From: Adlercreutzia equolifaciens
Lineage (GTDB): Bacteria; Actinomycetota; Coriobacteriia; Coriobacteriales; Eggerthellaceae
Assembly (NCBI RefSeq): GCF_029076695.1
Contig: NZ_JARFIK010000001.1
Location: 558,001 to 622,000 of the forward strand
Direction: 5' to 3'
Length of the DNA stretch: 64,000 nt
A program made the translations under genes and the position numbers. Below are positions 16,923 to 25,685 of this stretch, piece after piece. The number at the start of each line of letters is the position of its first letter. The stretch's first letter is position 1. Below the pieces are notes generated by a model that saw only the letters and a list, made by a program, of their open reading frames with translations, searched no databases and was not told where the DNA came from.

Positions 16923-18125
16923 CTAGCGGGCGATTCCAAGCATGCGACGAATTCCGGCCATGCTTGATATTTCGTCCAACATGTCGAGCATAGCTGGCGC
17001 TTGGTAGAATTCCCCGCGTTTCGCATTGCCGATGGGCCTGAGAATTCCGTATTCGCATGCACGGTTGATGAGATCCATGGCGGCGCGGCGGGTGATGCCG
17101 AGTCGTTGCGCGACAAAAGCCGAATCCACGACAGGTTGCTCTACCAGGAGCGCTGGCAGGCGGCGAATCTTCGCCGTTACGCGCTCGTGCATGGCGCTTT
17201 CCCAGTCTTCCAAAAGCGCACGTGCCCGTTCGGAAGTCCTTTGTGAGACGACGATGGCGAGATCAATGGCATCGATGAGCTGTTCGATGATGGGCTCAGG
17301 CATGCCCTGCTGGTAGAGGCGCAGCGCCTCCATGTAGTTGTCGATATCGTGCAGCAGCCCGGCGGAAAGGGGGATGGTTGCGCGGCGCAGAACCTCGTCT
17401 TCGCGCAGCAAGTAGTGAAGCAGGGTGCGGCCTGTGCGACCATTTCCGTCGATGAAGGGATGGACGGTTTCGAACTGAGCGTGGGTGATGGCCGCCTTGG
17501 CGATGGGGTCAAGGTCGTCGCGCTGCGTGAAAGCGCAGAGATCGTTCAGGCAATCGATCACTCGGTCGGCATGAGGGGGTACGAACAAGGCCCCATGAGG
17601 GCTGTAGGGCGTGCCGCCGACCCACACTTGCTCGGAGCGCAGCGTGCCAGCGAAAGGCTCGTCGGCATGTTTGAGTAACTGGCGGTGGATGTCTTGAATG
17701 CGGGGGATGCTGAGTGGGCCGGTGAGTCCGAGGGCGCATCGCATCGCGTCGATGTTGCCGGCGATGATCTGCGCGTTTTTCGGAGCCGATGGGGAAAGCT
17801 CGGCGAGGGCGATATTCCGTGCGCTGGAGGTGAGATTCTCGATTTGCGAGCTGGCCGCCGACTCGCTGCGCAGGAAGAGGCTGGGCAAATTGTAGGGCAG
17901 AGTCGCCTGCTTCTCATCGAATCGCGCAAGTCTTGCGCGGGCGTCGGCAAGGCGCTCGGCCAGCTCAGGAGAGAGGATGAGTTGCTGGTTTTGCAGGGTG
18001 GCAGGGATGGCGGCTTCGTAGGTGGCGGTAATTTTCCGCCGTCGCGACTTGGGGATGAGGAAAAGGTCCTCTTCGGTTCGCTCCCAGGAAACAGATTCCG
18101 TTTTTACGGCAGGCCATTTATTCAT
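16923..18125 (-). CDS. Fic-domain AMP transferase with N-terminal inhibitory helix and C-terminal winged helix
   Basis: Protein of 400 residues. The Fic core motif HPFIDGNGRTGR begins at His222 and has the complete catalytic and nucleotide-binding set, so it should transfer AMP to a hydroxyl of a target protein. An inhibitory helix motif S-x-x-x-E-N (Ser92, Glu96, Asn97) lies before the core, making this a class II, self-inhibited Fic protein. Residues of about 330-400 form a winged-helix domain (VVDSAFVAQRLGITRRAAMD). A 38-bp perfect palindrome sits 27 bases upstream and may be its own operator. The target is unknown. Confidence 0.92.
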   Translation of the reverse strand: MNKWPAVKTESVSWERTEEDLFLIPKSRRRKITATYEAAIPATLQNQQLILSPELAERLADARARLARFDEKQATLPYNLPSLFLRSESAASSQIENLTSSARNIALAELSPSAPKNAQIIAGNIDAMRCALGLTGPLSIPRIQDIHRQLLKHADEPFAGTLRSEQVWVGGTPYSPHGALFVPPHADRVIDCLNDLCAFTQRDDLDPIAKAAITHAQFETVHPFIDGNGRTGRTLLHYLLREDEVLRRATIPLSAGLLHDIDNYMEALRLYQQGMPEPIIEQLIDAIDLAIVVSQRTSERARALLEDWESAMHERVTAKIRRLPALLVEQPVVDSAFVAQRLGITRRAAMDLINRACEYGILRPIGNAKRGEFYQAPAMLDMLDEISSMAGIRRMLGIAR

Positions 18126-18152
18126 CGGGTTAAGCGCGCTTCCTTGTTCCTA

Positions 18153-18190
18153 GATTAACGGAAGTGAAACTAGTTTCACTTCCGTTAATC
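18153..18190. promoter_or_regulatory. 38-bp perfect palindrome upstream of the Fic gene
   Basis: The sequence is its own reverse complement over 38 bases, with half GATTAACGGAAGTGAAACT and centre ACTAGT. The half-site element CGGAAGT recurs once more nearby (18205-18211). It lies 27 bases before the Fic start, where an operator for the Fic protein's own winged helix would be expected. Confidence 0.75.
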
Positions 18191-18253
18191 TTATCAGAAA
18201 GTACGGAAGTCAAGAGGAGGAAGGGGGAATCTTGCGGTGGATTGGCGCGGATT

Positions 18254-18973
18254 TTAAACATCGAACGGCACCAGGCCGGCGGCGAATTCTTCTACGTCGT
18301 CGAAGAGGAAATCCATACGGTCGATGTGCTTGTTGAGGTGCCAGTGGCCGCAGTACCAGCGCTGGTAGTCGAGCCGGTCCTCTAGGCTGTCCAGCCAGTT
18401 CTCGGTGCTTTTGTCCACCTTGCTTTGGTCGATGCCCTCGAAGTAGGCCTCCACCGGGGTGTATTTGGCGGGGCAGGTGTGGGACAGCACCACGTCGATC
18501 TGCCATCCGCGTGCTGCCAAGACAGCCTCCACGCGGTCCTTCACCTCTTCATCGGGCTGCTCGTCGGGAAACCCCGGCAACCCCTCGCGCACGCGCCATT
18601 CCGCGTCGATACTGTAGGCACCCCCGATGGCAATGGTGGAAAAGCCGTCGAAATCGTAGACCTCGCCGTCCTTCGCGAACAGGAGGTTCGGCCAGGCGTC
18701 CTCTACGAACACCGTGCCGCCGTGCCAGGACTTTTCGTGGTACAGCTCGGGTAGGGACTGGGGACGCGCCTCGTGATTGCCGTGGAGGCAGAACAGCGTG
18801 GCGGGAATGCGGGCCGCCTTCTTCTTCGTTTGGCGATCGCGGCCGTGCAGGTAGAAGTTCGCGCCCACGTCGCCCAGAATGATGACAATGTCGTCGCTGG
18901 TAAGACCTTGGCGTTCGCTGAACGCAATGAGGTCGCGGAAGTCGCCGTGTATGTCGCCGGTGATGTAGACCAT
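18254..18973 (-). CDS. Calcineurin-type metallophosphoesterase
   Basis: Protein of 239 residues when started at MVYITGDIHGD, so the first metal-binding motif opens the protein as in the family; the open frame upstream adds 22 unrelated residues. Motifs in order: GDIHGD, ILGDVGAN, CLHGNHEA, VVLSHTCP and CGHWHLNK, which together form a two-metal site. It is likely a cytosolic phosphatase or phosphodiesterase. Neighbours give no substrate clue. It ends 63 bases before the palindrome of the Fic gene, transcribed in the same direction. Confidence 0.88.
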   Translation of the reverse strand: MVYITGDIHGDFRDLIAFSERQGLTSDDIVIILGDVGANFYLHGRDRQTKKKAARIPATLFCLHGNHEARPQSLPELYHEKSWHGGTVFVEDAWPNLLFAKDGEVYDFDGFSTIAIGGAYSIDAEWRVREGLPGFPDEQPDEEVKDRVEAVLAARGWQIDVVLSHTCPAKYTPVEAYFEGIDQSKVDKSTENWLDSLEDRLDYQRWYCGHWHLNKHIDRMDFLFDDVEEFAAGLVPFDV

Positions 18974-19091
18974 GGGGCCATGGTAGCGCGTGCCGGCAGT
19001 GCCGCTGAGCGCGTCGGGTCCAGGTTGGAGAACTGTCAAATGGAGCCCGGCCGCTGCTCGGCCTGAAAGACGGGGGGCTTGCGATAACGGG

Positions 19092-19520
19092 CTACTGACG
19101 ATCGTAGTAGTCGCGGTCCGTTATGAAGTAGGTGCGGATGAACCCCTTGGGAGACACCACGACGAACTCGCCGGTACGCTCCAGGAAGTAGAGATCGTCG
19201 CCGTCTTCGGCCTGCAGCTTGTGGAGCGCCTTCGGGTTGGCGATGACGGCGTTGGCGCTGGCCAGGTACTCGTCGGCCGTGGCGCATCCCATCTCGGCGC
19301 CGTGCTTCTTGAAATGCTCCTCCAGGGCGTGGGCATTACGGAAGGTAAGGTGAGAGGTGGTCGCAGCGGGGGCGTTTGCCTCCGAGGTGTCGGTGACGTG
19401 CTGAAATCCCGCGCACCCAGCGCTGACGGTCAGAGGAAGCGCCAGAAGGAAGGCGAAGAGCAGCGAGAGGGCGCGCTGACCCATTGCGTGGGCTACGGTG
19501 TCGCGTTGAGAGGCGTCCAT
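19092..19520 (-). CDS. Secreted lipoprotein with a toxin-like (BECR/CdiA-CT-like) C-terminal domain
   Basis: Protein of 142 residues. A signal peptide (LSLLFAFLLALPLTVSAGC) ends in the lipobox VSAGC at about residue 36, so the mature protein would be a lipoprotein. The remaining 100 residues read ALEEHFKKHGAEMG, then ATADEYLASA, DDLYFLERTGEFVVVSPKG and IRTYF, a pattern I associate with RNase-type C-terminal domains of contact-dependent and phage-borne toxins (His-x-x-x-H early, then a strand with IRTxF). This is pattern recognition, not an alignment. No immunity gene is evident; a divergent HAD gene lies 98 bases away. Confidence 0.65.
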   Translation of the reverse strand: MDASQRDTVAHAMGQRALSLLFAFLLALPLTVSAGCAGFQHVTDTSEANAPAATTSHLTFRNAHALEEHFKKHGAEMGCATADEYLASANAVIANPKALHKLQAEDGDDLYFLERTGEFVVVSPKGFIRTYFITDRDYYDRQ

Positions 19521-19562
19521 GGGGCTCTCTTTCTCTTCGCTTCTTTTGCGTCTTTGCCAAAG

Positions 19563-19568
19563 TATAAT
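19563..19568 (+). promoter_or_regulatory. Probable -10 element for the HAD phosphatase gene
   Basis: TATAAT lies 51 bases before the HAD gene's ATG in the 98-bp divergent gap. No good -35 hexamer was found at ideal spacing. Confidence 0.4.
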
Positions 19569-19618
19569 GTTCGGAAGACCGACAGAAGACGATTTGCGAT
19601 ACCTGAGGGAAGGTTGTT

Positions 19619-20272
19619 ATGCGCAGCAACGTGCAAGGCCTGCTGTTCGATGCTGATGGCACGCTGATCGACACCTACGAGATCATCCTGTGCTCCATGC
19701 GTTATATGCTGAACGAGGTGGAGGGCCTGGGGCTGTCCGATGCGGAGCTGATGGCTGGAGTGGGCACGCCCTTGCGCGACCAAATGCTGCACTTTGCCCA
19801 GGGAGATGAGAAGAAGGCCGATGAGCTGCTCGTTCGTTATCGCGCTCACAACGACGTCGTTCACGACGAGCGCATAGCCGCATTTCCCGACACGCGCGCT
19901 GCTTTGGAGCGTTTTCGAGCGGCGGACATTCCCATGGGCGTGGTGACGTCCAAGCGCCATGCCATGGCCCAGCGCGGCCTGGAGATGAGCGGCATTGCGG
20001 AGTTCTTTGACGTGCTGATTGCTCCCGATGACTGGCCGGAGCACAAGCCGGCGCCGGGCCCCATCCTGCGGGCCGCCTCGCTCATGGGGCTTGATCCAAC
20101 GGTCTGCTTCTATATTGGTGATAGCCCCTTCGATATTCAGGCGGGCAATGCTGCCGGTTGCACGTCGGTGGCGGCTTTGTGGGGCATGTTTCCCGCCGAA
20201 GCCCTGGCACAGGAAAACCCCGCCCTCGAGTTCGACTCGCTGACGGGGCTTGCAGATTACCTGGGGGTATAG
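19619..20272 (+). CDS. HAD-family hydrolase (phosphoglycolate phosphatase/PpaX-like)
   Basis: Protein of 217 residues, the common size for subfamily I HAD phosphatases with a helical cap. Motif I is FDADGTLIDT, motif II VVTSKRH, motif III Lys in HKPAPGPI and motif IV YIGDSPFDIQAG. It should dephosphorylate a small metabolite such as phosphoglycolate or pyrophosphate, with substrate uncertain. A GGGAAGG ribosome site precedes the ATG. It converges on the ferritin-like gene 24 bases away. Confidence 0.9.
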   Translation: MRSNVQGLLFDADGTLIDTYEIILCSMRYMLNEVEGLGLSDAELMAGVGTPLRDQMLHFAQGDEKKADELLVRYRAHNDVVHDERIAAFPDTRAALERFRAADIPMGVVTSKRHAMAQRGLEMSGIAEFFDVLIAPDDWPEHKPAPGPILRAASLMGLDPTVCFYIGDSPFDIQAGNAAGCTSVAALWGMFPAEALAQENPALEFDSLTGLADYLGV

Positions 20273-20296
20273 CGCCGAGGACGCCTTCGAGGAGTG

Positions 20297-20614
20297 CTAC
20301 TTCTTGCTCTTCTTGGCCGGCTTCTTGTCCAGCATCTCGCGCACTTCCTCGCGACCCTCGTCGTTCAGGGCCTTCTCGTCGGGCGCCAGGCGCTCCAGCA
20401 GCTCCATGAGCTCGCCCATATGCTCGCGCTCTTCGTCGCGAATATCGGCGAGTACCTTCTTGGCATCCTCGTTGTCCGTGGCCTGAATATGGGCGTCGTA
20501 CTCGTGGATGGCCTCCAGCTCGCCAACAATGTCTTGGCGAATAGCGTTGATGAGCTCTTCGTCCGTCAGCTTGCGCGGGACTTCCATTACAAACGGGTTG
20601 GAAAGAATAGCCAT
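20297..20614 (-). CDS. Ferritin-like protein (encapsulated-ferritin type)
   Basis: Protein of 105 residues begun at MAILSNPFV after AAAGGA; the frame upstream adds 25 implausible residues. Two amphipathic helices carry the metal-ligand pattern DIVGELEAIHEYDAHIQ and IRDEEREHMGELMELLERL, matching the short two-helix encapsulated ferritin-like family, which oxidises and stores iron as a decamer. The C-terminus ends KKPAKKSKK, a basic tail rather than the hydrophobic encapsulin-targeting peptide, and no encapsulin gene is in the window. It may therefore act free in the cytosol. Confidence 0.8.
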   Translation of the reverse strand: MAILSNPFVMEVPRKLTDEELINAIRQDIVGELEAIHEYDAHIQATDNEDAKKVLADIRDEEREHMGELMELLERLAPDEKALNDEGREEVREMLDKKPAKKSKK

Positions 20615-21103
20615 GATTGTTCCTTTCAACGGGGTAGCGCTTCTCATCGAGGCGGAGACGCGTGGGTCGCCGGCCTCCGATGAGGTCATGGGTCATGGTA
20701 GGGGAGGGGGAGCCGCCACGGCGGCAACGGGATTTCTTTGCCACGAACCTGTAGACGCTTTGACGATAAACGATGGAAATAGGCCATGCTCGCAGGAGGC
20801 CATTCCCTGGGAAGAGCCAGCCAACTGGTGGGCCTGATGAGACAAGTCAGACGGTTGGCTGTCTCAGTTGGCTGCCTCATGGTCCGTACGCCAAAATGAG
20901 AATGGGTGATAACAAAAACTGCCTTTATGCAGGGCGTTTCGCACAAAATGAACGAGTTTGAGTGAGGGAATTTTCAGCCTGTTTGCGCGATTGTTCGTGG
21001 GTTTTCGTTCGCAGTATCTTCGCTTCAGAGCAACGCAGTTCCGCTCTCGGGCCCCGCGAGGAGCAAGGGGTCGGCGGGGCGTTCTCATGAAGGAGGAGTT
21101 GTC
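20615..21103. other. Intergenic stretch before fdhD, mostly featureless apart from one repeat element
   Basis: No supportable gene in these 489 bases. One full copy of the interspersed 29-bp repeat lies at 20838-20866. The stretch between 20900 and 21040 is AT-richer and probably contains the fdhD promoter, but no clean -35/-10 pair stood out. Confidence 0.5.
20838..20879 (-). repeat. Interspersed 29-bp repeat, full copy plus partial second half
   Basis: TGAGACA at 20838 and TGTCTCA ending at 20866 are inverted ends around AGTCAGACGGTTGGC. It is the exact reverse complement of the copy at 29663-29691. A degenerate extra half, GTTGGCTGCCTCA, follows directly (20867-20879). Confidence 0.9.
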
Positions 21104-21943
21104 ATGGGGAAAGAAAACACAGTGGTGTCTCCGCAGGTAGTGACCAAGCAGCCGGTGCGCTCGCTGCGCGCAGATAGCTGCTTGACAGTGGCGATGGCCG
21201 AGGAGGTTCCCGTTGAGCACACGCTCGATGTGGTGGTCAACGGACGCCGCGCCCTGCAGTTGGTGTGCACGGCTACCAGTTTGCGCGAGCTGGTTGTGGG
21301 GCGCCTCTACAGTGAAGGCATTATTGCTGCCGTCGGAGATATCGAGTCGCTCCGCTTCGACGAGTCCTTATCAACGGTGCGCGTGAGCCTGCGCCAAGCG
21401 GTCCCGTTGACGGCAAAGGCGATGGAGGTTGTGCCGACGGCGGTAACGGGCACGCGGGTTTTCGTGGAGACCCCAGAGCAGGAGTCGGATTCGCGCAAGG
21501 TGACGCCCATTCCCTGGAAAGCGGAGGACATCTTCTCCCTGGCGCGCGTTTTCTCTTCAGACAGCCCCATGCATCGCACCACCTGTGGCGTGCACAGCTG
21601 CTATTTGGCCCAAGGGGCCGAAGTGCTCTGCCGTTGCGAAGATTTGGGCCGCCATAACGCGTTCGACAAAGCGGTCGGTTATGGCCTGCTACACGGCATC
21701 GATCTGAAGCGCTGCACGGTCTTCAGCAGCGGACGATTGCCGATCGATATGCTCAAGAAGGCGGTGCGTGCGGGCATTCCCCTGGTGGTTTCGAAGTCGG
21801 TCACCACCGACCGCGCTGTTCGGCTGGCGCGCGAGAGCGACCTGACCCTGATTTGCTCGGCGTGGCCCGACTCGCTGCGCGTCTATCACGATCCGCGAGA
21901 TGCGGACTGGTTCGAAGAGCGGCCCCGGTCCATTTGCGCCTAG
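21104..21943 (+). CDS. fdhD: Formate dehydrogenase accessory sulfurtransferase FdhD
   Basis: Protein of 279 residues. FdhD passes sulfur from a cysteine desulfurase to the molybdenum cofactor before it enters a molybdoenzyme. The family blocks are present: RTTCGVHSCYLA with Cys161 and Cys166 for sulfur transfer, CEDLGRHNAFDK, FSSGRLPIDMLKK and VVSKSVTTDRAVRLA. An AAGGAGGAG ribosome site precedes the ATG. It heads a plus-strand run with TorD and the molybdoenzyme, which suggests it sulfurates that enzyme's cofactor. No formate dehydrogenase is in the window. Confidence 0.93.
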   Translation: MGKENTVVSPQVVTKQPVRSLRADSCLTVAMAEEVPVEHTLDVVVNGRRALQLVCTATSLRELVVGRLYSEGIIAAVGDIESLRFDESLSTVRVSLRQAVPLTAKAMEVVPTAVTGTRVFVETPEQESDSRKVTPIPWKAEDIFSLARVFSSDSPMHRTTCGVHSCYLAQGAEVLCRCEDLGRHNAFDKAVGYGLLHGIDLKRCTVFSSGRLPIDMLKKAVRAGIPLVVSKSVTTDRAVRLARESDLTLICSAWPDSLRVYHDPRDADWFEERPRSICA

Positions 21944-22063
21944 GACGCTGCTGTCGCCGCGTCCCATTCCTCAACTTGGATTTATTTCACGCGCCATCCA
22001 TGGCGCTGGGCGAAGTGCGCCCCCATACAACGCGTTTCCGATGAAGAAACGGAAGGAGAGAGC

Positions 22064-22825
22064 ATGAAAGACAGCAAGGAACAGGTGGGTCGAAGCGATG
22101 AAGCTTTGGCCCCGGCCCAGTGGGCGGCCATTGCCCGGTCGCGCAGCCGCGTGTACGGGTTTTTGGGTGCCCTGTACTGCCGCCGCCCCGACGACCAGTT
22201 CGCTAGCGGCCTGTTGGGCGACGACTTGGCGGCCTTTATCGCCAGTGTGACCGCGCAGGAGGATTTGGCTGACGACATGCGCGTGGGCGTGGCCCTTATC
22301 GACCAGTACATGCAGGATTGCGAGGGCAAGGACGTGGAGGAGCTGACCACCGAGGTGGCGGTTGAGCGCACGCGATTGCTTCGCGGGGTGAAGCCCGGCT
22401 ACGGGCCGCCGCCGCCCTACGAGTCGGTGTACTCCAACCAGATGCATGAGCTGGAGACCCATCGCATTGCCGCTGTGCTGAACGCCTACGCGGCTGCCGA
22501 TGCCGTCTTGCCCAAGGACATTCACGACCAGCCCGATTACATCGGTCTCGAGCTCGATTTCATGCGTCACTTGTGTGCAAAGGAGAGCGAGGCGTGGGCT
22601 GCGGGCGACCGCGAGCAGGCCCTGGCTTTCATTGCCCAGCAGCAAAGCTTCTTGGACGAGCACGTTGCTCCGTGGATCCCGCGGTTTTGCGATGTCATGA
22701 CCGAGCAGGCACGGCTTGATCTGTATCGGGGCGTGGCCCTGATTACGAAGAGCTTTGTGCTCGACGAGGCGCAAGGGGTGGCCGAGTACCACGAGGTAGC
22801 TCAGCTGCTGCCCCAGGCGGCCTGA
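22064..22825 (+). CDS. TorD-family chaperone for a molybdoenzyme
   Basis: Protein of 253 residues, all helical. VYGFLGALYCRRPDDQFASGLL near the N-terminus, PPYESVYSNQM in the middle (the TorD/DmsD hinge-type P-Y-E-S-x-Y segment), YIGLELDFMRHLCAKE, and DEHVAPWIPRFC towards the end match the TorD/DmsD/NarJ family. It binds the Tat signal of the catalytic subunit and assists cofactor insertion. It lies between fdhD (120 bp before) and the catalytic subunit (86 bp after), which has a twin-arginine signal. Confidence 0.9.
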   Translation: MKDSKEQVGRSDEALAPAQWAAIARSRSRVYGFLGALYCRRPDDQFASGLLGDDLAAFIASVTAQEDLADDMRVGVALIDQYMQDCEGKDVEELTTEVAVERTRLLRGVKPGYGPPPPYESVYSNQMHELETHRIAAVLNAYAAADAVLPKDIHDQPDYIGLELDFMRHLCAKESEAWAAGDREQALAFIAQQQSFLDEHVAPWIPRFCDVMTEQARLDLYRGVALITKSFVLDEAQGVAEYHEVAQLLPQAA

Positions 22826-22911
22826 GCCAGAGAGCGAGGTGAGAAACGAACGTGTCCGACGCAATATGCGTGATAACCGATAACCAGAGGAGAGGATAAA
22901 AGGAGGAGAGA

Positions 22912-25674
22912 ATGGAAATGGAAAGCACAACAACAACGGGCGTGTCCCGCCGCGGCTTTCTCAAGGGCGCGGCGGCGCTGACCGCCGTGGCGGCCATTGG
23001 CGACAGCCTGTTCGACGGCCCGCTGTCTTCGCTTGAAGAGGGCGTGGCGGCCGAGGCGCCCGTCGAGGATCGCTGGGTCCGCAGCGTGTGTCGCTGCTGC
23101 CGCGTGCATTGCCCCATCCAGGTACATGTGGTCAACGGCGTGGCGGTGAAAGTCGACGGCATCCCCGGCGAGCCGAATGGCCAGGGCCGCGTTTGCGGCA
23201 AGTCCCAGTCCGGCCTGATGACGCTGTACAACCCCTATCGCGTCAAGAGCCCCATGAAGCGCACCAATCCCGAAAAGGGCCTGGGCGTCGACCCGCAGTG
23301 GGTTGAGATCTCGTGGGATGAGGCCATCGATGAGGTGGTAGCGCACCTGAAGCCGGTGCTGGAGACGGAGCCGGAGTCCTTCGACTTCTACATGTCGAAC
23401 TTCGGCGATTCCCACGCCAAGAACATCATGTCCGACTTCTACAAGACCTTCAACAAGAACCTGCGCACCCAGCTTAACTCGGGCATTGGCTGGCAGGACG
23501 GCGTGTGCGGCGACACGGCCCACCGCGTGACCCTGCGCCATCTGGGTGGCTTCGTGGAGTCCACGGACTATGAGTACTGCCAGTACATCATTGTCATGGG
23601 CACGAACTTCTTCGGTTCGGGCAAGGGATATCCGGCTCCTATGCGCGGCTTCTTGAACGCCAAGGACAACGGCATGAAGGTGGTCGTGCTCGATCCGGTG
23701 CAAGCCGACGTGGCCCGCATGGCCGACGAGTGGATTCCTATCAAGCCGAGCACCGACCACGCTTTCGTTTTGGGCATGATCAATGCCATGGTGGTGGAGA
23801 ACGGCGTCTATGACCGCGACTTCCAGAAGACCAACACGAACGGCCCTTACCTCATTGGCCCCGACGGCATGTATGTGCGCTCCAAGGAGGAGAAGGTAGT
23901 CGACCCGACCCGCTTGGGCGAGGAGTTCGGCAAGCCGCTGGTGTGGGACGCTGTGGACAACAAGGCGAAATGCTGGGACGACCCCACCATCAAGGACTTT
24001 GCCCTGGAGGGCAGCTACACGGTGGATGGCGTGGAGTGCCAGCCCGGCTTTCAGCTGTTCCTCGACTTCATCCAGGATTACACGCCCGAATGGGCCGAGG
24101 AGATCTGCGATGTGCCGGCCGAGACCATCCGCCGCATTGCCAAGGAGTTCGGCGACGCCGCCTGCATCGGCACGACCATGACGTTCTACGATGATCCCGA
24201 CGGCCCCTACGAGGTGCCCTATCGCCCGGTGGCCGTGGACTTCCAGAAGGGCGCCCAGGCCCATTATCACGGTATTCTGGCCGGTCGCGCCATTGGCCTT
24301 CTCTACACGCTGACCGGAGCGGCCAACGTGGTGGGCTCGAGCCGTGGCAGCGAGGGCGTGACGGCCGACCCGGTGCCCGGCGTGGACGGCGTGGTGCAGG
24401 AGAGCCGCGAGTTCACTACCTACGAGTTCAACTACCCGCCGGCGAAGTCCAAGGACATCTACTTCTTCGGCCCCGAGACGCTGGACATGGACATCTTGGC
24501 CGAGCCCGAGAAGCACCCCGAGGAAGTGGCGCTGTACGGCGACAAGCTCAAGAAGAAGGTGCTGTTCCATCACTTGCGCAATCCGCTGCGCAGCCGCGGT
24601 ACGGGCAAGCACGTGGAGGCCGGCATGAAAACCGTGGACTTCATCTGGACGATGCCGCTGGTGTTCGACGAGATGACCGAGATGAGCGACGTGCTGCTGC
24701 CCGAGATGAGCTACTTGGAGCGCTACGCCATTCTGGTTCCCGGCACCCGCGCGCTGTCCGGCAGCTGGTGGGAGTTCAACAAGGACTACATCTCCGGTTT
24801 CGAGGCGCTGCAGCAGCCGGTGGTGGAAACCCTGCACGACACGCGCCAGATGCTCGACATCATGACCGAGATTGCCGATCGCATGGGCTATCTACCCGAA
24901 TGGAACACGGCCGTGAACGCGCGTCTGTCCATCGATCCCGAATATGCCCTTGATCTGGACAAGAAGTACGAGGTATGGGAGATGCTCGACCGTCACTTCC
25001 AGACGAAGTTCGGCCCCGAGTTCAACATCGACTGGTTCCGCGAGAACGGCTTCAAGGGCAACCCGGTGCCCAGCCGCAAGTCCTGGTACCCCTACCTGAA
25101 GCATCCCGAGACGCGCTTCCCGGTCTACGACGAATGGTGGGTGTGGGCGCGCGAGCAGTACAAAGCGGACCGCGAGAAGTACGGCCTGTCCCCGCATGAG
25201 GCGGCCTACTACGACCTGATCGGTCTTCCCGAGTGGCACGGCATCGGGCCCCTGGGCGAAGCTGATGCCCAGTACGACCTGTACGGCTGCCACTACGGCA
25301 ACGCCTTCTCGGCCATGTGCATGCCCATGGAGGACCCCTGGAAGGGCGAGTACATGGAGAAGTTCGCCCCCTCGCTTATCGGCGTCAAGATCCACACCTC
25401 CGTGGCCGAGAAGAAGGGCATTAAAACCGGCGATCATGTGCGGGTGGAATCCCAGTTCGGCAACGTGGTAGAGGGCACCGCCTATGTGTCCGAGGCCATT
25501 CGACCCGACTGCATGGGCATCAGCGGCGGCGGACCCTCCGATTCGGTCAACGTCGGCCCCTACGCTCACCTGGGCACGCACTTCAATCGACTCATCAGCC
25601 ACGAGTCGAAAGAGCACGATCAGGTGACGGGCAACGCCGACTTTACGGTTATGGTCAAGGTCGAGAAGGCATAG
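22912..25674 (+). CDS. Tat-exported molybdopterin oxidoreductase catalytic subunit (DMSO-reductase superfamily)
   Basis: Protein of 920 residues. The twin-arginine signal is SRRGFLKGAA (Arg13, Arg14). A [4Fe-4S] site follows with Cys60, Cys63, Cys67 and Cys95, then the bis-MGD domains. Cys199 in GWQDGVCGDTAHR is a candidate molybdenum ligand, as in the polysulfide/thiosulfate/arsenate-type reductases; this assignment is inferred. A dinucleotide-binding domain at the C-terminus contains ISGGGPSDS. It should work outside the membrane as a terminal reductase in anaerobic respiration. The acceptor is unknown; related Eggerthellaceae enzymes dehydroxylate catechols. AAAGGAGGAGAG precedes the start. 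Confidence 0.92.
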   Translation: MEMESTTTTGVSRRGFLKGAAALTAVAAIGDSLFDGPLSSLEEGVAAEAPVEDRWVRSVCRCCRVHCPIQVHVVNGVAVKVDGIPGEPNGQGRVCGKSQSGLMTLYNPYRVKSPMKRTNPEKGLGVDPQWVEISWDEAIDEVVAHLKPVLETEPESFDFYMSNFGDSHAKNIMSDFYKTFNKNLRTQLNSGIGWQDGVCGDTAHRVTLRHLGGFVESTDYEYCQYIIVMGTNFFGSGKGYPAPMRGFLNAKDNGMKVVVLDPVQADVARMADEWIPIKPSTDHAFVLGMINAMVVENGVYDRDFQKTNTNGPYLIGPDGMYVRSKEEKVVDPTRLGEEFGKPLVWDAVDNKAKCWDDPTIKDFALEGSYTVDGVECQPGFQLFLDFIQDYTPEWAEEICDVPAETIRRIAKEFGDAACIGTTMTFYDDPDGPYEVPYRPVAVDFQKGAQAHYHGILAGRAIGLLYTLTGAANVVGSSRGSEGVTADPVPGVDGVVQESREFTTYEFNYPPAKSKDIYFFGPETLDMDILAEPEKHPEEVALYGDKLKKKVLFHHLRNPLRSRGTGKHVEAGMKTVDFIWTMPLVFDEMTEMSDVLLPEMSYLERYAILVPGTRALSGSWWEFNKDYISGFEALQQPVVETLHDTRQMLDIMTEIADRMGYLPEWNTAVNARLSIDPEYALDLDKKYEVWEMLDRHFQTKFGPEFNIDWFRENGFKGNPVPSRKSWYPYLKHPETRFPVYDEWWVWAREQYKADREKYGLSPHEAAYYDLIGLPEWHGIGPLGEADAQYDLYGCHYGNAFSAMCMPMEDPWKGEYMEKFAPSLIGVKIHTSVAEKKGIKTGDHVRVESQFGNVVEGTAYVSEAIRPDCMGISGGGPSDSVNVGPYAHLGTHFNRLISHESKEHDQVTGNADFTVMVKVEKA

Positions 25675-25685
25675 GAGGTACGGCA

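Noticed and set aside
22801-24837. 678-codon minus-strand frame antisense to the molybdoenzyme
   Set aside because: No ribosome site or family; mirrors codon bias of the real gene.
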